From assembly GCF_001456025.1 (NCBI RefSeq), contig NZ_LMTZ01000104.1, forward strand, positions 1 to 64,000: a stretch of 64,000 nucleotides of DNA, read 5' to 3'. This DNA is from Mastigocoleus testarum BC008 (GTDB lineage: Bacteria; Cyanobacteriota; Cyanobacteriia; Cyanobacteriales; Nostocaceae). The notes beneath the pieces were generated by a model. The model saw only the letters and a list, made by a program, of their open reading frames with translations. It was not told where the DNA came from and searched no databases. Below, piece by piece: positions 1 through 9,094 of the stretch; the first letter of the stretch is position 1; every line of letters begins with the position of its first letter. The position numbers and the translations under genes are program-made.

Positions 1-276
1 TCTCTTCTTTGACAAGCTATGATTTTATCCTTGAAGCTCTATTTTATGAAGCATTATTATATGCATCTTCATAGAGAATTGGTATAACTGGGAAGATATA
101 ATTATTGATTAGCAAGTATATACACTATTTGTTTATAAATTAAATAACAACTTGTATTAATTGAACCATCAGAGTTTTTACTGAATATTTTTTAAACGAG
201 TAAATATAAAATTAAATAAATATTGTGTCTTATTGAAATAATTCAAAGACGCTTCTAGTCAGGAATATTTATTTTT
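1..276. other. AT-rich leader region with no gene seen
   Basis: This stretch precedes the CHASE2 cyclase and is strongly AT-rich. I see no open frame of useful length, no tRNA and no clear hairpin terminator. It presumably holds the cyclase promoter, but no convincing -35/-10 pair can be singled out. Confidence 0.5.
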
Positions 277-2511
277 ATGTGGAGCTTATTAAAAAGCAAA
301 ATTTGGCTGTGGCGTAACGTATTAATCACCACTCCTACAGTCACGTTTATTATAATGGCTATACGTTTTAGTGGATTTCTGCAGATTTTGGAATTAGCAG
401 CATTAGATCGACTTTTTATGTTGCGACCGCCCGAAAGCCGCGATGAGCGCATCGTTATTGTCCAAATTGATGAAGAGGCTGTACGCAAACTAGGACACCC
501 AATTCCTGATGGAGTACTAGCCAAAATTTTAGAGAATCTAAAGCAATATCAACCGCGCGCAATTGGACTTGATATTTATCGGGATTTACCAGTCGGTGAA
601 GGTAATAAATCTTTGGTGAAAGTATTTGAATCCACACCAAATCTTATTGGAGTACAAAAAGTAGTTGCAAGTATAGATGGTTCTGGAGTTAATCCACCAC
701 CAGCATTAAAAAAACGCGACCAAGTAGGTGCAAATGATTTTCCTATAGATAGGGATGGTAAAATTCGCCGCAACTTATTTTACTTGGCAGATAAAAATGG
801 CAATAACGTATTTAGCTTTTCATTTAAACTTGCTTATCTTTATCTCAATGATATCGGTGTTGAAGTTGGTCAGACAGAAGATTTTTTGATCAAAGTTGGT
901 AAAGTAATATTTCCACCTTTTGAAGGAAATGATGGTGGTTATGTTAATACCCCAGATCAAGGTTATCAGGTTTTGATAAATTACCGTGGAGATATAGATA
1001 AGTTTCACAGGATATCTTTGATAGACGTTTTGGAGAATCGTATTAGTGAAGATTCAATACGCGGACGTATTGTTATCATAGGTTCGACAGCTTCAAGCCT
1101 GAACGATTTATTTTATACCCCTTATCGCAATAGTGTATTCTCTTCTCCCAAACGAATGGGGGGAGTTACCATTCACGCCAATACCGTAAGTCAAATACTA
1201 AGTGCTGAGTTGGACAATCGTCCTCTGATTAAAACTTGGAATCAAGTACTTGAATGGTTATGGGTATATGTCTGGTCACTAGTTGGAGCGACACTAATAT
1301 GGTTACTAAGATCTAGCAAACGAAAAACAACACCTCCGAGCAGTATTGCATTAGCAGGTTTTTGTTTGTTTGCAATTAGTTATTTTTCTTTCATATATGG
1401 TTGGTGGATTCCATTTGTACCACCAATACTGGGATTATTAGCTTCTGCAGTTGGTGTAACGGCTTATTTAGCCCAAAGTGCTGGTAAAATTCGTCAAACC
1501 TTTGGGCGCTATTTGAATGATGAAGTGGTTGCTAATTTACTTGAAAGTCCTGAAGGTTTAAAACTCGGAGGTCAACGTCGGAATATAACAATCTTTACTT
1601 CTGACTTGCGAGGTTTTACTGCAACTTCGGAACGATTACCTGCAGAGGAAGTAATCAAAATTATTAATCTGTATCTGGGATACATGGCAGATATAATTAC
1701 TGAGTATCAGGGAACTATTGATGAGTTTATGGGAGATGGTATTCTGGTACTTTTTGGCGCACCTACAGCCAGAGAAGACGATGCAACCAGAGCTATTGCT
1801 TGTGCTGTAGCTATGCAACAAGCAATGGAACCAGTGAATCAAAAAATGGAAGAAATGGGATTACCAAAGTTAGAAATGGGTATTGGGATTAATACTGGAG
1901 AGGTTGTAGTAGGAAATATTGGTTCAGAGAAACGTACTAAATATGGGATTGTCGGTAAGCAAGTTAACTTAACTTATCGGATTGAATCTTATACTATTGG
2001 CGGACAAATTTTTATTTCTGAATCTACTTTAAAACAAGCTGAACCAATTGTAAAAATTATTGGAGAGCGAGAAGTAAAACCAAAAGGGGTTCAAAAACCG
2101 ATAACTATTTATGAAGTGGGTGGTATTGCTGGGAATTACAATCTCTATTTGAAGAAAGAAGAAGAGATATTTTCTCCCTTAGCTAAAGCAATTCCTTTTG
2201 AATATTCAGTTTTAGACGGTAAAGATATTAGTAAAACTCTCCAAACTGGGGAATTAATTCAAATTTCAGAAAATGCTGCCTTGGTTGCGATAAAACCAGA
2301 TGAAGCTATTTTCATTCCTACAGCATTGACAAATATGAAAATTAATTTATTGATACCCATAAATAATATAGAAAAAAGTGGAGATATCTATGCCAAAGTT
2401 TTAGAAAAACCTGCAGAAAAAAATAGTTTTTATATTCATTTCACAAATAAACCACCTGAAGTTAGTAAGTATTTCGACTCAATTTATAAGTCTATAAAAA
2501 ATCATAAGTGA
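277..2511 (+). CDS. CHASE2-domain class III nucleotide cyclase (adenylate/guanylate cyclase)
   Basis: Membrane-bound sensor cyclase of 744 residues that should convert ATP or GTP to a cyclic nucleotide. An N-terminal hydrophobic segment (about 15-35) is followed by an extracytoplasmic CHASE2 sensor domain (about 40-320). Two or three membrane segments (about 325-405) lead into a class III catalytic domain (about 430-615). The two metal-binding aspartates are D443 (in TSDLRGFT) and D487 (in EFMGDG), and the transition-state pair is N564/R568. The usual adenine-selecting Lys position holds E483 and the partner Thr/Asp position holds G557, a pattern closer to guanylate cyclases. Residues 650-744 form an extra C-terminal domain, perhaps PilZ-like, but I am not sure of that. 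It is transcribed alone and its ligand is unknown. Confidence 0.9.
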   Translation: MWSLLKSKIWLWRNVLITTPTVTFIIMAIRFSGFLQILELAALDRLFMLRPPESRDERIVIVQIDEEAVRKLGHPIPDGVLAKILENLKQYQPRAIGLDIYRDLPVGEGNKSLVKVFESTPNLIGVQKVVASIDGSGVNPPPALKKRDQVGANDFPIDRDGKIRRNLFYLADKNGNNVFSFSFKLAYLYLNDIGVEVGQTEDFLIKVGKVIFPPFEGNDGGYVNTPDQGYQVLINYRGDIDKFHRISLIDVLENRISEDSIRGRIVIIGSTASSLNDLFYTPYRNSVFSSPKRMGGVTIHANTVSQILSAELDNRPLIKTWNQVLEWLWVYVWSLVGATLIWLLRSSKRKTTPPSSIALAGFCLFAISYFSFIYGWWIPFVPPILGLLASAVGVTAYLAQSAGKIRQTFGRYLNDEVVANLLESPEGLKLGGQRRNITIFTSDLRGFTATSERLPAEEVIKIINLYLGYMADIITEYQGTIDEFMGDGILVLFGAPTAREDDATRAIACAVAMQQAMEPVNQKMEEMGLPKLEMGIGINTGEVVVGNIGSEKRTKYGIVGKQVNLTYRIESYTIGGQIFISESTLKQAEPIVKIIGEREVKPKGVQKPITIYEVGGIAGNYNLYLKKEEEIFSPLAKAIPFEYSVLDGKDISKTLQTGELIQISENAALVAIKPDEAIFIPTALTNMKINLLIPINNIEKSGDIYAKVLEKPAEKNSFYIHFTNKPPEVSKYFDSIYKSIKNHK

Positions 2512-2763
2512 ATGTTATTTTTTTCAAAAATAGGGAGAAAATGGGAAGATAATTGGTTTTTGTGTGCTAGTTCGCAAGCCATAACTTACCCTACAAATAC
2601 TTAATTTTATATGTCCTTTTGATCGCTAAGACCTAACGATACGCGTGAGATCATTAATGCTGGGGTAGCTTAATGCTATCTGCTAACAAAAATCAAACTG
2701 GATTCTTATCAATATCATCCTTGAGTGAATTGTTGAGTACAAGAGTTTTCTAGGGAGAAGTCA

Positions 2764-5700
2764 ATGTACAATCGCTTTTGTTTCTTATGGGGTTTATCAC
2801 TTACGCTGTCACTTGCATCAGTTGTTCGAGTTCAAGCACAATTAATACCAGATAATACTCTAGGTAAAGAAAACTCTATTGTTACTCCTATTGATTCACT
2901 CGAAAATCGGATTGATGGTGGTGCGATTCGCGGTTCAAATTTATTTCATAGCTTTCAAGAATTTAATATTGATAATAATCAAAGCGTTTATTTTAATAAC
3001 CCTGGAGTAATCGCTAATATCCTGACTCGGGTAACGGGAACAAATCCGTCTTCGATTTTGGGTAAGTTAGGAGTATTGGGTGATGCAAACCTATTTTTAA
3101 TTAATCCCAACGGAATCATTTTTGGTAAAGGTGCAAGTTTAGATATTTCTGGTTCATTTACAGCAAGCACTGTACCGAATATCTTGTTTGATAATGGTTG
3201 GGAATTTAGTGCGACTAACCCCCTAGCACCACCTTTACTCGAACTAGATATTACCCCTGGTTTACAATATCCACGCAATCAGCTTCAACATACTACCCTA
3301 CAAGACATTACCAGTGAGGGGAATTTAACAGTTGGTGAAGATCTAAATTTTGTGGGGAGAAATTTGAATTTAACCGGACAGTTGAATGCAGGTAGAGACT
3401 TAAATTTAAAAGCGCAAAATAATTTACAAATTAGAGATACTCCGGTGGAGGATCCGCAAAACCAAGATTCAAATAGTCCCTTTATTGCTTCCGCAGGAAA
3501 TAACCTATTATTACAAGGAAATCAAACTATAGATATCTTTGCGTTAAACCATCCAGATAGTGGTTTATTTTCTGGGAATGACTTACTCTTACAAAGTTCA
3601 ACAGCAGTACTTGGTGATGCTCGTTATTTTAGTGGTGGAGACTTCAGAATTGAAGATTCAGATGAAAGCTTAGGAAATTTAAACAGCTTCAATGACACAA
3701 TGATAAGAGCGAGTGGAGATGTCAGTTTTGATAGTTATACCGGTGCATCATTGCATATTCTAGCTGGAGGAAGTGTCAATATTACAGGTGATGTCACAAT
3801 TACCGATGCAGACGGAGAAAATGGTTTAGAAGAAACAATTACTCTTTCCAGTGGGGAGAGTTTGGAAATTGATGGGACAAATCAAGCAACTTTAGATATT
3901 AGAGCAGGTACTACTGCATTTGCGAATCCAGGTGTTACAGGAAGTGAAGATTTTACATCCTTAAATCCAAACTTAGAAGGAATTTACGGCAATAGTGACA
4001 TATTTATTGGTGGAAATATTAGAGTTGGAGAGAAAAATGGTTTGGTTTTTTTAACAAATCAATACAGCATTGATAGTAGTTTGAATCGTGGATATATTCA
4101 AGTTGAGGGAAATATTGATACAAGTAGCATCTCAGGTAATGGGGGAAAAATTATTTTTGATTCCCGGGGTGATATTAATACTAAGTTTGTATCATCTGCT
4201 TCTTCTTCACAGCAAGAGAATAGTGATGGAGGACTAATTAAATTTATTGCAATTGGTAATATTAACCCTGGTGAATTGGATGCTGGTAGTTCTTTTGGTC
4301 GTGGTGGTGAAATTTCCTTAGCTGCAGTTGAAAACATTAGCTTCAATGCGACCTCAGCAAATACTACTGGTAATAAAGGAAGTGGTGATATTGATATTAA
4401 AACCGGTTCTCTGATAATGACCAATGGTGCTCGACTTTCTGCTAGTACATTTGGAGAGGGAGATGCTGGTACCATCATCATTAATGCTACCGATCATATA
4501 AAGTTTGACGGGGACTCGGGAGCGTTCAGCAAAGTTAACTCTGGTGCAGTTGGTAATGCAGGGGGTATATCAGTTACTAGTGGTTCCCTAGAAATGAGCA
4601 ATTTCAGCCAGTTTTATAGTCCAAGCTTGGGACAAGGAGATGCTGGAAAAATCGATATTAATGTCACTGACTCGCTCAAATTACATCGTGCTAGACTTTC
4701 TACTAGTACCCTTGGAAAAGGAGATGCTGGTACCATCATCATTAATGCTAGTTCTATATTCTTGAGTCTTAGTGGAGTATTCAGCCAAGTTAACTCTGGT
4801 GGAGTTGGTAATGCAGGTGGTATATCGGTGACTACTCGCTCCCTAGATGTGACTGATGGTGCTCAAATTGCGACTAGTATTGAAGGAAAAGGAAATGCTG
4901 GTAGAGTTGATATTATTGCTACTGATTATGCCAAGTTTGACGGCAGAATTTCTCTAGGAAACAGTGGGGTGTACAGTCGAGTAAAGTCTGGTGCTGTGGG
5001 TAATGGGGGGGGGATTTCAATTACCACTGGTTCCCTTTATGTTACTAACTATGCTCAACTCAATGCTAGTACTAATGGGAAAGGAGATGCTGGTAGTATA
5101 ATAATTAATGTATCTGATTCCGTACAGTTTGCTGGCGAGAGCCGTTTATCTGTAAAAGCAAACAATGGTGAAACTGCTGGTTCAGCGACAGTGAATACCA
5201 GTCAATTAAGTGTTACTGATGGCGCACAAATAAATGTTAGTAGTCCTTTAGGTCAAGCAGGAAATTTAGAAATTACAGCAGATAATTTATTTTTAAATCG
5301 AGGTACCTTAACTGCCGAAACAGGAGTTGGAGAAAGTTCAGAAGGTGCAAATATTACCCTGACAATCAAAGATTTATTGTGGATGAAAAACAACAGTTTA
5401 ATTTCTGCTGAAGCATTTGATACTGCTAATGGTGGTAATATTACGATAAATAATCCTAAAGGTTTTGTGATTGGATTACCCTTTGAAAATAGCGATATTA
5501 CCGCAAACGCAAATAAAGGGAAGGGCGGTAATATTGATATTACAACTCAGAATATTTTTGGCTTAGTATTTCGCGAGCAAAAAACCCCTAAAAGTGACAT
5601 TACAGCAAGTTCTCAGTTTGGTGTCAATGGACAAGTAACAGTAAACCAACTGAACATAAACCCTGCTTCTGGTTTAGTAGAATTACCATCAAATTTAGAA

Positions 5701-6084
5701 GAAACAACTAAAATTAAGGCTGGATGTTCTGCTTATGCAGGAAATAAGTTTATTGTCGCTGGGAAGGGTGGGTTACCACAAAGCCCCAATGATTTATTTA
5801 CTGGAAAAACAACACATACTGAATTATTTGATTTGGTACTGAGTAACTCACAAGCAGAAGCTAATGTTTACTCATTAAATAGCAACTTGAGTGTTGACAA
5901 GGAAAAAAATCAAGTTCAAAACCAAAACCAAAACCAAAATCAAAATCAAATTGTGGAAGCTACAGGATTAATAGTTGACGCTGACGGTAATATGGCATTA
6001 GTTGCAAAAACGCCTGAGGTGGATTCACAATATTCCGGAATCCCTTCATTATCTTGCGATAATTTTTCAGCGTTTATCAAATAG
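2764..6084 (+). CDS. Filamentous haemagglutinin N-terminal domain exoprotein
   Basis: Secreted surface protein of 1106 residues. A signal peptide ends near residue 25 (VQAQ), followed directly by the haemagglutination-activity/TPS domain (about 28-150; motifs GGAIRGSNLFHSF, FLINPNGIIFG). A long repetitive beta-helix follows, rich in G-A-G, TIIINA and VTDGAQI-type turns. The C-terminal block (about 985-1106) has a conserved GLPQSPNDLFTGKT segment and two Cys, and recurs in the three other haemagglutinin proteins of this window. A short Q-N alternation occurs near residue 1055. The start is fixed by a strong ribosome-binding site (AGGGAGAAG) just before the ATG. TPS-domain proteins normally cross the outer membrane through a TpsB/FhaC pore, which is not encoded here. 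It lies 250 bp after the cyclase and is probably separately transcribed. Confidence 0.9.
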   Translation: MYNRFCFLWGLSLTLSLASVVRVQAQLIPDNTLGKENSIVTPIDSLENRIDGGAIRGSNLFHSFQEFNIDNNQSVYFNNPGVIANILTRVTGTNPSSILGKLGVLGDANLFLINPNGIIFGKGASLDISGSFTASTVPNILFDNGWEFSATNPLAPPLLELDITPGLQYPRNQLQHTTLQDITSEGNLTVGEDLNFVGRNLNLTGQLNAGRDLNLKAQNNLQIRDTPVEDPQNQDSNSPFIASAGNNLLLQGNQTIDIFALNHPDSGLFSGNDLLLQSSTAVLGDARYFSGGDFRIEDSDESLGNLNSFNDTMIRASGDVSFDSYTGASLHILAGGSVNITGDVTITDADGENGLEETITLSSGESLEIDGTNQATLDIRAGTTAFANPGVTGSEDFTSLNPNLEGIYGNSDIFIGGNIRVGEKNGLVFLTNQYSIDSSLNRGYIQVEGNIDTSSISGNGGKIIFDSRGDINTKFVSSASSSQQENSDGGLIKFIAIGNINPGELDAGSSFGRGGEISLAAVENISFNATSANTTGNKGSGDIDIKTGSLIMTNGARLSASTFGEGDAGTIIINATDHIKFDGDSGAFSKVNSGAVGNAGGISVTSGSLEMSNFSQFYSPSLGQGDAGKIDINVTDSLKLHRARLSTSTLGKGDAGTIIINASSIFLSLSGVFSQVNSGGVGNAGGISVTTRSLDVTDGAQIATSIEGKGNAGRVDIIATDYAKFDGRISLGNSGVYSRVKSGAVGNGGGISITTGSLYVTNYAQLNASTNGKGDAGSIIINVSDSVQFAGESRLSVKANNGETAGSATVNTSQLSVTDGAQINVSSPLGQAGNLEITADNLFLNRGTLTAETGVGESSEGANITLTIKDLLWMKNNSLISAEAFDTANGGNITINNPKGFVIGLPFENSDITANANKGKGGNIDITTQNIFGLVFREQKTPKSDITASSQFGVNGQVTVNQLNINPASGLVELPSNLEETTKIKAGCSAYAGNKFIVAGKGGLPQSPNDLFTGKTTHTELFDLVLSNSQAEANVYSLNSNLSVDKEKNQVQNQNQNQNQNQIVEATGLIVDADGNMALVAKTPEVDSQYSGIPSLSCDNFSAFIK

Positions 6085-6405
6085 GACTTATTCAATAAGT
6101 CTCAAATTAAATTATCTGGATGATTCTGATTCCAAATCCGATTTTTAAAATCCCTTTATATTTTTTGGGATTTCCCCCCACACTTCCCACACTTCCCTCT
6201 CTCATTCTAAAAAGGAGTATTAATCCGGATTTAGTATGATTCCCTCTCCTGGCTTTTGACTTCTTCCTTATCTATTAAATTTCCTACCAGTGATTTGTCC
6301 CATTAATTCTGAGGAGTTGTAGAGACCCGACATGTCCAGTCTCTACAGGGTTTTGTAGAAAAACAAAGCTACCACAACTAACGGGATAGATGACTAGGAA
6401 CTAAC
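6085..6405. other. Convergent intergenic region with dispersed palindrome
   Basis: This gap separates the plus-strand haemagglutinin gene from the minus-strand copper ATPase. Right after the haemagglutinin stop codon lies a perfect short inverted repeat (GACTTATT, one base, AATAAGTC; 6085-6101), which could help transcript ending but lacks a T-run. A 28-bp dispersed palindrome sits at 6319-6346. No gene is visible. Confidence 0.5.
6319..6346. repeat. 28-bp dispersed palindrome, copy A
   Basis: Arms GTAGAGAC and GTCTCTAC enclose a 12-base centre. The element has the same length and arms as the copy at 11803-11830. The flanks also match: TGAGG..TTGTAGAGAC on the left and CTCTACNGGGTTTT on the right. 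This marks it as a member of a dispersed repeat family rather than a gene-specific site. Confidence 0.6.
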
Positions 6406-8658
6406 TCAATATGCTTTAAATTTCTGCAGACGTAAGGCATTTGTGACAACAGAAACGGAACTAAAAGCCATTGCACCCCCAGCAATAATTGGATTAAGTA
6501 ACCAACCAAAAAAGGGAAATAAAATTCCCGCAGCAATAGGAATCCCTAAAACATTATAGAAAAAGGCAAAAAAGAGGTTTTGACGGATATTTCCGATCGT
6601 GGCGTGGGAAAGTTGAATTGCAGTGACGATACCCCGTAAATCTCCAGAAATCAAAGTAATATCGCTAGCCGCGATCGCAACATCTGTTCCAGTACCAATT
6701 GCGATTCCCACATCTGCTTGTGCTAATGCTGGAGCATCGTTAATTCCATCTCCCACCATCGCCACGACTTTACCTTGTTTTTGTAATGCTTTAACTCCTT
6801 CAACTTTGCGATCGGGACGAATTTCCGCATATACGCTTTCTATCCCAACTTCACGAGCAATGGTTTCAGCTGTAGAGCGGTTATCTCCCGTAAGCATCAC
6901 AACTTCTAAACCTAACTTGTGCAGTACTCTAACTGCTTCCTTAGACGTACCTTTGAGAGCATCAGTGATTCCCATTAAGGCTTCTATTTTTCTGTCTACA
7001 GCGATCCAAATTACAGTTTTTCCTTGATGAGACCAAGTATCTTTTTGTTCTTGAAGTATTTCTGTATTGATACCCTCTGATTCTAACCAGCGCAAAGTAC
7101 CAATTTGTACGAATCTATCTAAAACAAATCCTTGTACCCCACTTCCTGGAACTGCGACGAAATCCTGAACATTTGTAAGTGCGACCTCTTGAGATTTAGC
7201 ATATCTAACAACAGCTTCTGCTAAGGGATGTTCAGAATTAAGTTCCAGTGAAGCAGCTAAGCTCAGTATTTTTAACTCGTTACCGTTGGCTGTACCGTTT
7301 ACAGTAATAAAATTAGTAACTGTAGGTTTACCTTCTGTTAAGGTACCTGTTTTATCTAAAATAACGGTTTGGATTTTGTGAGCGAGTTCTAAACTTTCTG
7401 CACCCTTAATCAAAATACCGTTTTCTGCACCCTTACCAGTTCCTACCATGATTGATGTGGGAGTTGCTAAACCTAAAGCACAGGGACAAGCAATAATCAA
7501 GACGCCAACTGTAGTAATCAAAGCTAAAGTGATATTCTTGGTTGCATAAAACCAAATAACAAAAGTCGCGATCGCAATAGTAATAACTCCAGGTACAAAC
7601 CAGCCCGTAACTCGATCCGCTATCCTTTGAATTGGAGCTTTACTCCCTTGAGCTTCTTGTACTAATCGAACGATTTGCGCTAAAACCGTATCTTTACCAA
7701 TTCGGGTCGCTTTAAATTTAAAACTACCGGTTTTATTAATTGTTGCACCAATAACTTCATCACCAGGCTGTTTCTTGACAGGTACGCTTTCTCCGGTCAC
7801 CATTGCTTCATCTATGGTGGAAGTACCTTCTATCACTTCTCCATCGACCGGGATTTTTTCACCTGGACGAACAAGAACAATATCATCAAGTTGGACTTCT
7901 TGGATGGGAATATCTATTTCCTTCCCATTGCTAATCACACGAGCATTTCTAGGTTGTAAACCAATTAATTTCCGAATTGCTTCACTAGTTTTTCTTTTCG
8001 CACGATGCTCAAATAATCTTCCCAAAAGAATTAAGGTGATGACAACCGCTGATGTTTCGTAATATATCTGTGCATTTAAACCCTGATTGATAAAAAAGTC
8101 AGGAAATACAGTTACAAACAGGGAATAAAAAAACGCTGCACTCGTACCCAAAGCAATTAAAGTATCCATGGTCGCCATCTGACGCTTTAAAGCCTTCACA
8201 GCACCAACATAAAATCCATAACCACACCAAAACTGGATCGGGATTGTTAATATTAATTGCAACCAGGGATTATGCAACCATGGGGGAATAAAGGAAAATT
8301 CCAAACCAGTCATCATCGGTAAGGAACCAACGATTAAGATGATACCGATCGCACCTCCGACAATCAGTTTACGAATTAGATCCTGCTCGTTTGCTTTACG
8401 AACTGCTTTTTCTTCATCATTTTCTCCTGCAATCACCTCTTGTTTTTGCAGAGGATAAGCCTTGTATCCAGCAGCATCTACAGCATCTTGAATTTGCTGA
8501 ATATCAGTTTTTTGGGGATTATATTTAACGGTTGCTTGTTCAATACCAAAATTAATATTACATTCACCTACCCCTGGAACCGAACTAATAGCTTGTTCTA
8601 TACTGCCAGCACAGGAAGCGCAACCCATTCCCCTTAGTTTTAGCGTAAGAGTATCCAT
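6406..8658 (-). CDS. copA: Copper-translocating P1B-type ATPase
   Basis: Inner- or thylakoid-membrane ATP-driven Cu(I) pump of 750 residues, the normal family length. One N-terminal heavy-metal-associated domain (about 1-70) carries the GMGCASC metal site (C13, C16). The membrane CPC motif is C391-P392-C393, and the phosphorylated aspartate is D435 in DKTGT. The nucleotide-binding SEHPLAEA segment and the hinge GDGINDAPALA are intact. About eight membrane helices are expected. Cyanobacteria use two such pumps (CtaA, PacS) to feed plastocyanin and cytochrome oxidase; I cannot tell which one this is. The next gene upstream on the same strand, 133 bp away, encodes an Atx1-like chaperone, so they probably form a copper-delivery pair. 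Confidence 0.93.
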   Translation of the reverse strand: MDTLTLKLRGMGCASCAGSIEQAISSVPGVGECNINFGIEQATVKYNPQKTDIQQIQDAVDAAGYKAYPLQKQEVIAGENDEEKAVRKANEQDLIRKLIVGGAIGIILIVGSLPMMTGLEFSFIPPWLHNPWLQLILTIPIQFWCGYGFYVGAVKALKRQMATMDTLIALGTSAAFFYSLFVTVFPDFFINQGLNAQIYYETSAVVITLILLGRLFEHRAKRKTSEAIRKLIGLQPRNARVISNGKEIDIPIQEVQLDDIVLVRPGEKIPVDGEVIEGTSTIDEAMVTGESVPVKKQPGDEVIGATINKTGSFKFKATRIGKDTVLAQIVRLVQEAQGSKAPIQRIADRVTGWFVPGVITIAIATFVIWFYATKNITLALITTVGVLIIACPCALGLATPTSIMVGTGKGAENGILIKGAESLELAHKIQTVILDKTGTLTEGKPTVTNFITVNGTANGNELKILSLAASLELNSEHPLAEAVVRYAKSQEVALTNVQDFVAVPGSGVQGFVLDRFVQIGTLRWLESEGINTEILQEQKDTWSHQGKTVIWIAVDRKIEALMGITDALKGTSKEAVRVLHKLGLEVVMLTGDNRSTAETIAREVGIESVYAEIRPDRKVEGVKALQKQGKVVAMVGDGINDAPALAQADVGIAIGTGTDVAIAASDITLISGDLRGIVTAIQLSHATIGNIRQNLFFAFFYNVLGIPIAAGILFPFFGWLLNPIIAGGAMAFSSVSVVTNALRLQKFKAY

Positions 8659-8791
8659 ATTTAATATTTAGCTATTTAGTTAAAAGATTAAATAAAGGAA
8701 GAAAAATATGAATCAAACAATAAAATCTAATTATCTTCCCTCTTCGTTCTATCTCCCGACGCAGTCGGATCGTAAAATTTCTGGCTTTACA

Positions 8792-8986
8792 TTAAAAAAT
8801 TGGATAACCAGCATCAGCTAGAACCTGTTTTATTTTGTCTTCTGGTTTTTGAGTTTGAATATCAATTATCTTTGTTTTGGTGTCAGCTTCAACAATCGCA
8901 GTTGAATCAACTGATTGAATCGCGAATTTGATAGCGTTCACACAAGCAGAACAAGCCATATTAGGTACTTTCAGTGTTAAAGTCAT
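8792..8986 (-). CDS. Atx1-like copper chaperone (heavy-metal-associated domain)
   Basis: A 64-residue, single-domain cytosolic metallochaperone. The beta-alpha-beta-beta-alpha-beta HMA fold is suggested by the pattern and the metal loop is NMACSAC (Cys at 12 and 15). Such proteins bind one Cu(I) between the two cysteines and hand it to the N-terminal domain of a copper P-type ATPase. It lies directly upstream of that ATPase on the same strand, which fits a donor-acceptor pair. The His found in loop 5 of some cyanobacterial Atx1 proteins is not present here: the end reads DAGYPIF. Confidence 0.88.
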   Translation of the reverse strand: MTLTLKVPNMACSACVNAIKFAIQSVDSTAIVEADTKTKIIDIQTQKPEDKIKQVLADAGYPIF

Positions 8987-9094
8987 AATTTTTGAGTTAG
9001 ATTTACTTGGATTAAATGTTTAGTTTGTAGATTTGATGGAGTAATAAGAAGCTTAGATAACTTTTTCTAAAAAAGTTTTATCTTTACTTACTTA

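Noticed and set aside
9059..9077. AACTTTTT/AAAAAGTT hairpin near the SpoIIE-phosphatase gene end
   Set aside because: The stem is almost all A/T with a three-base loop and could arise by chance in AT-rich DNA.
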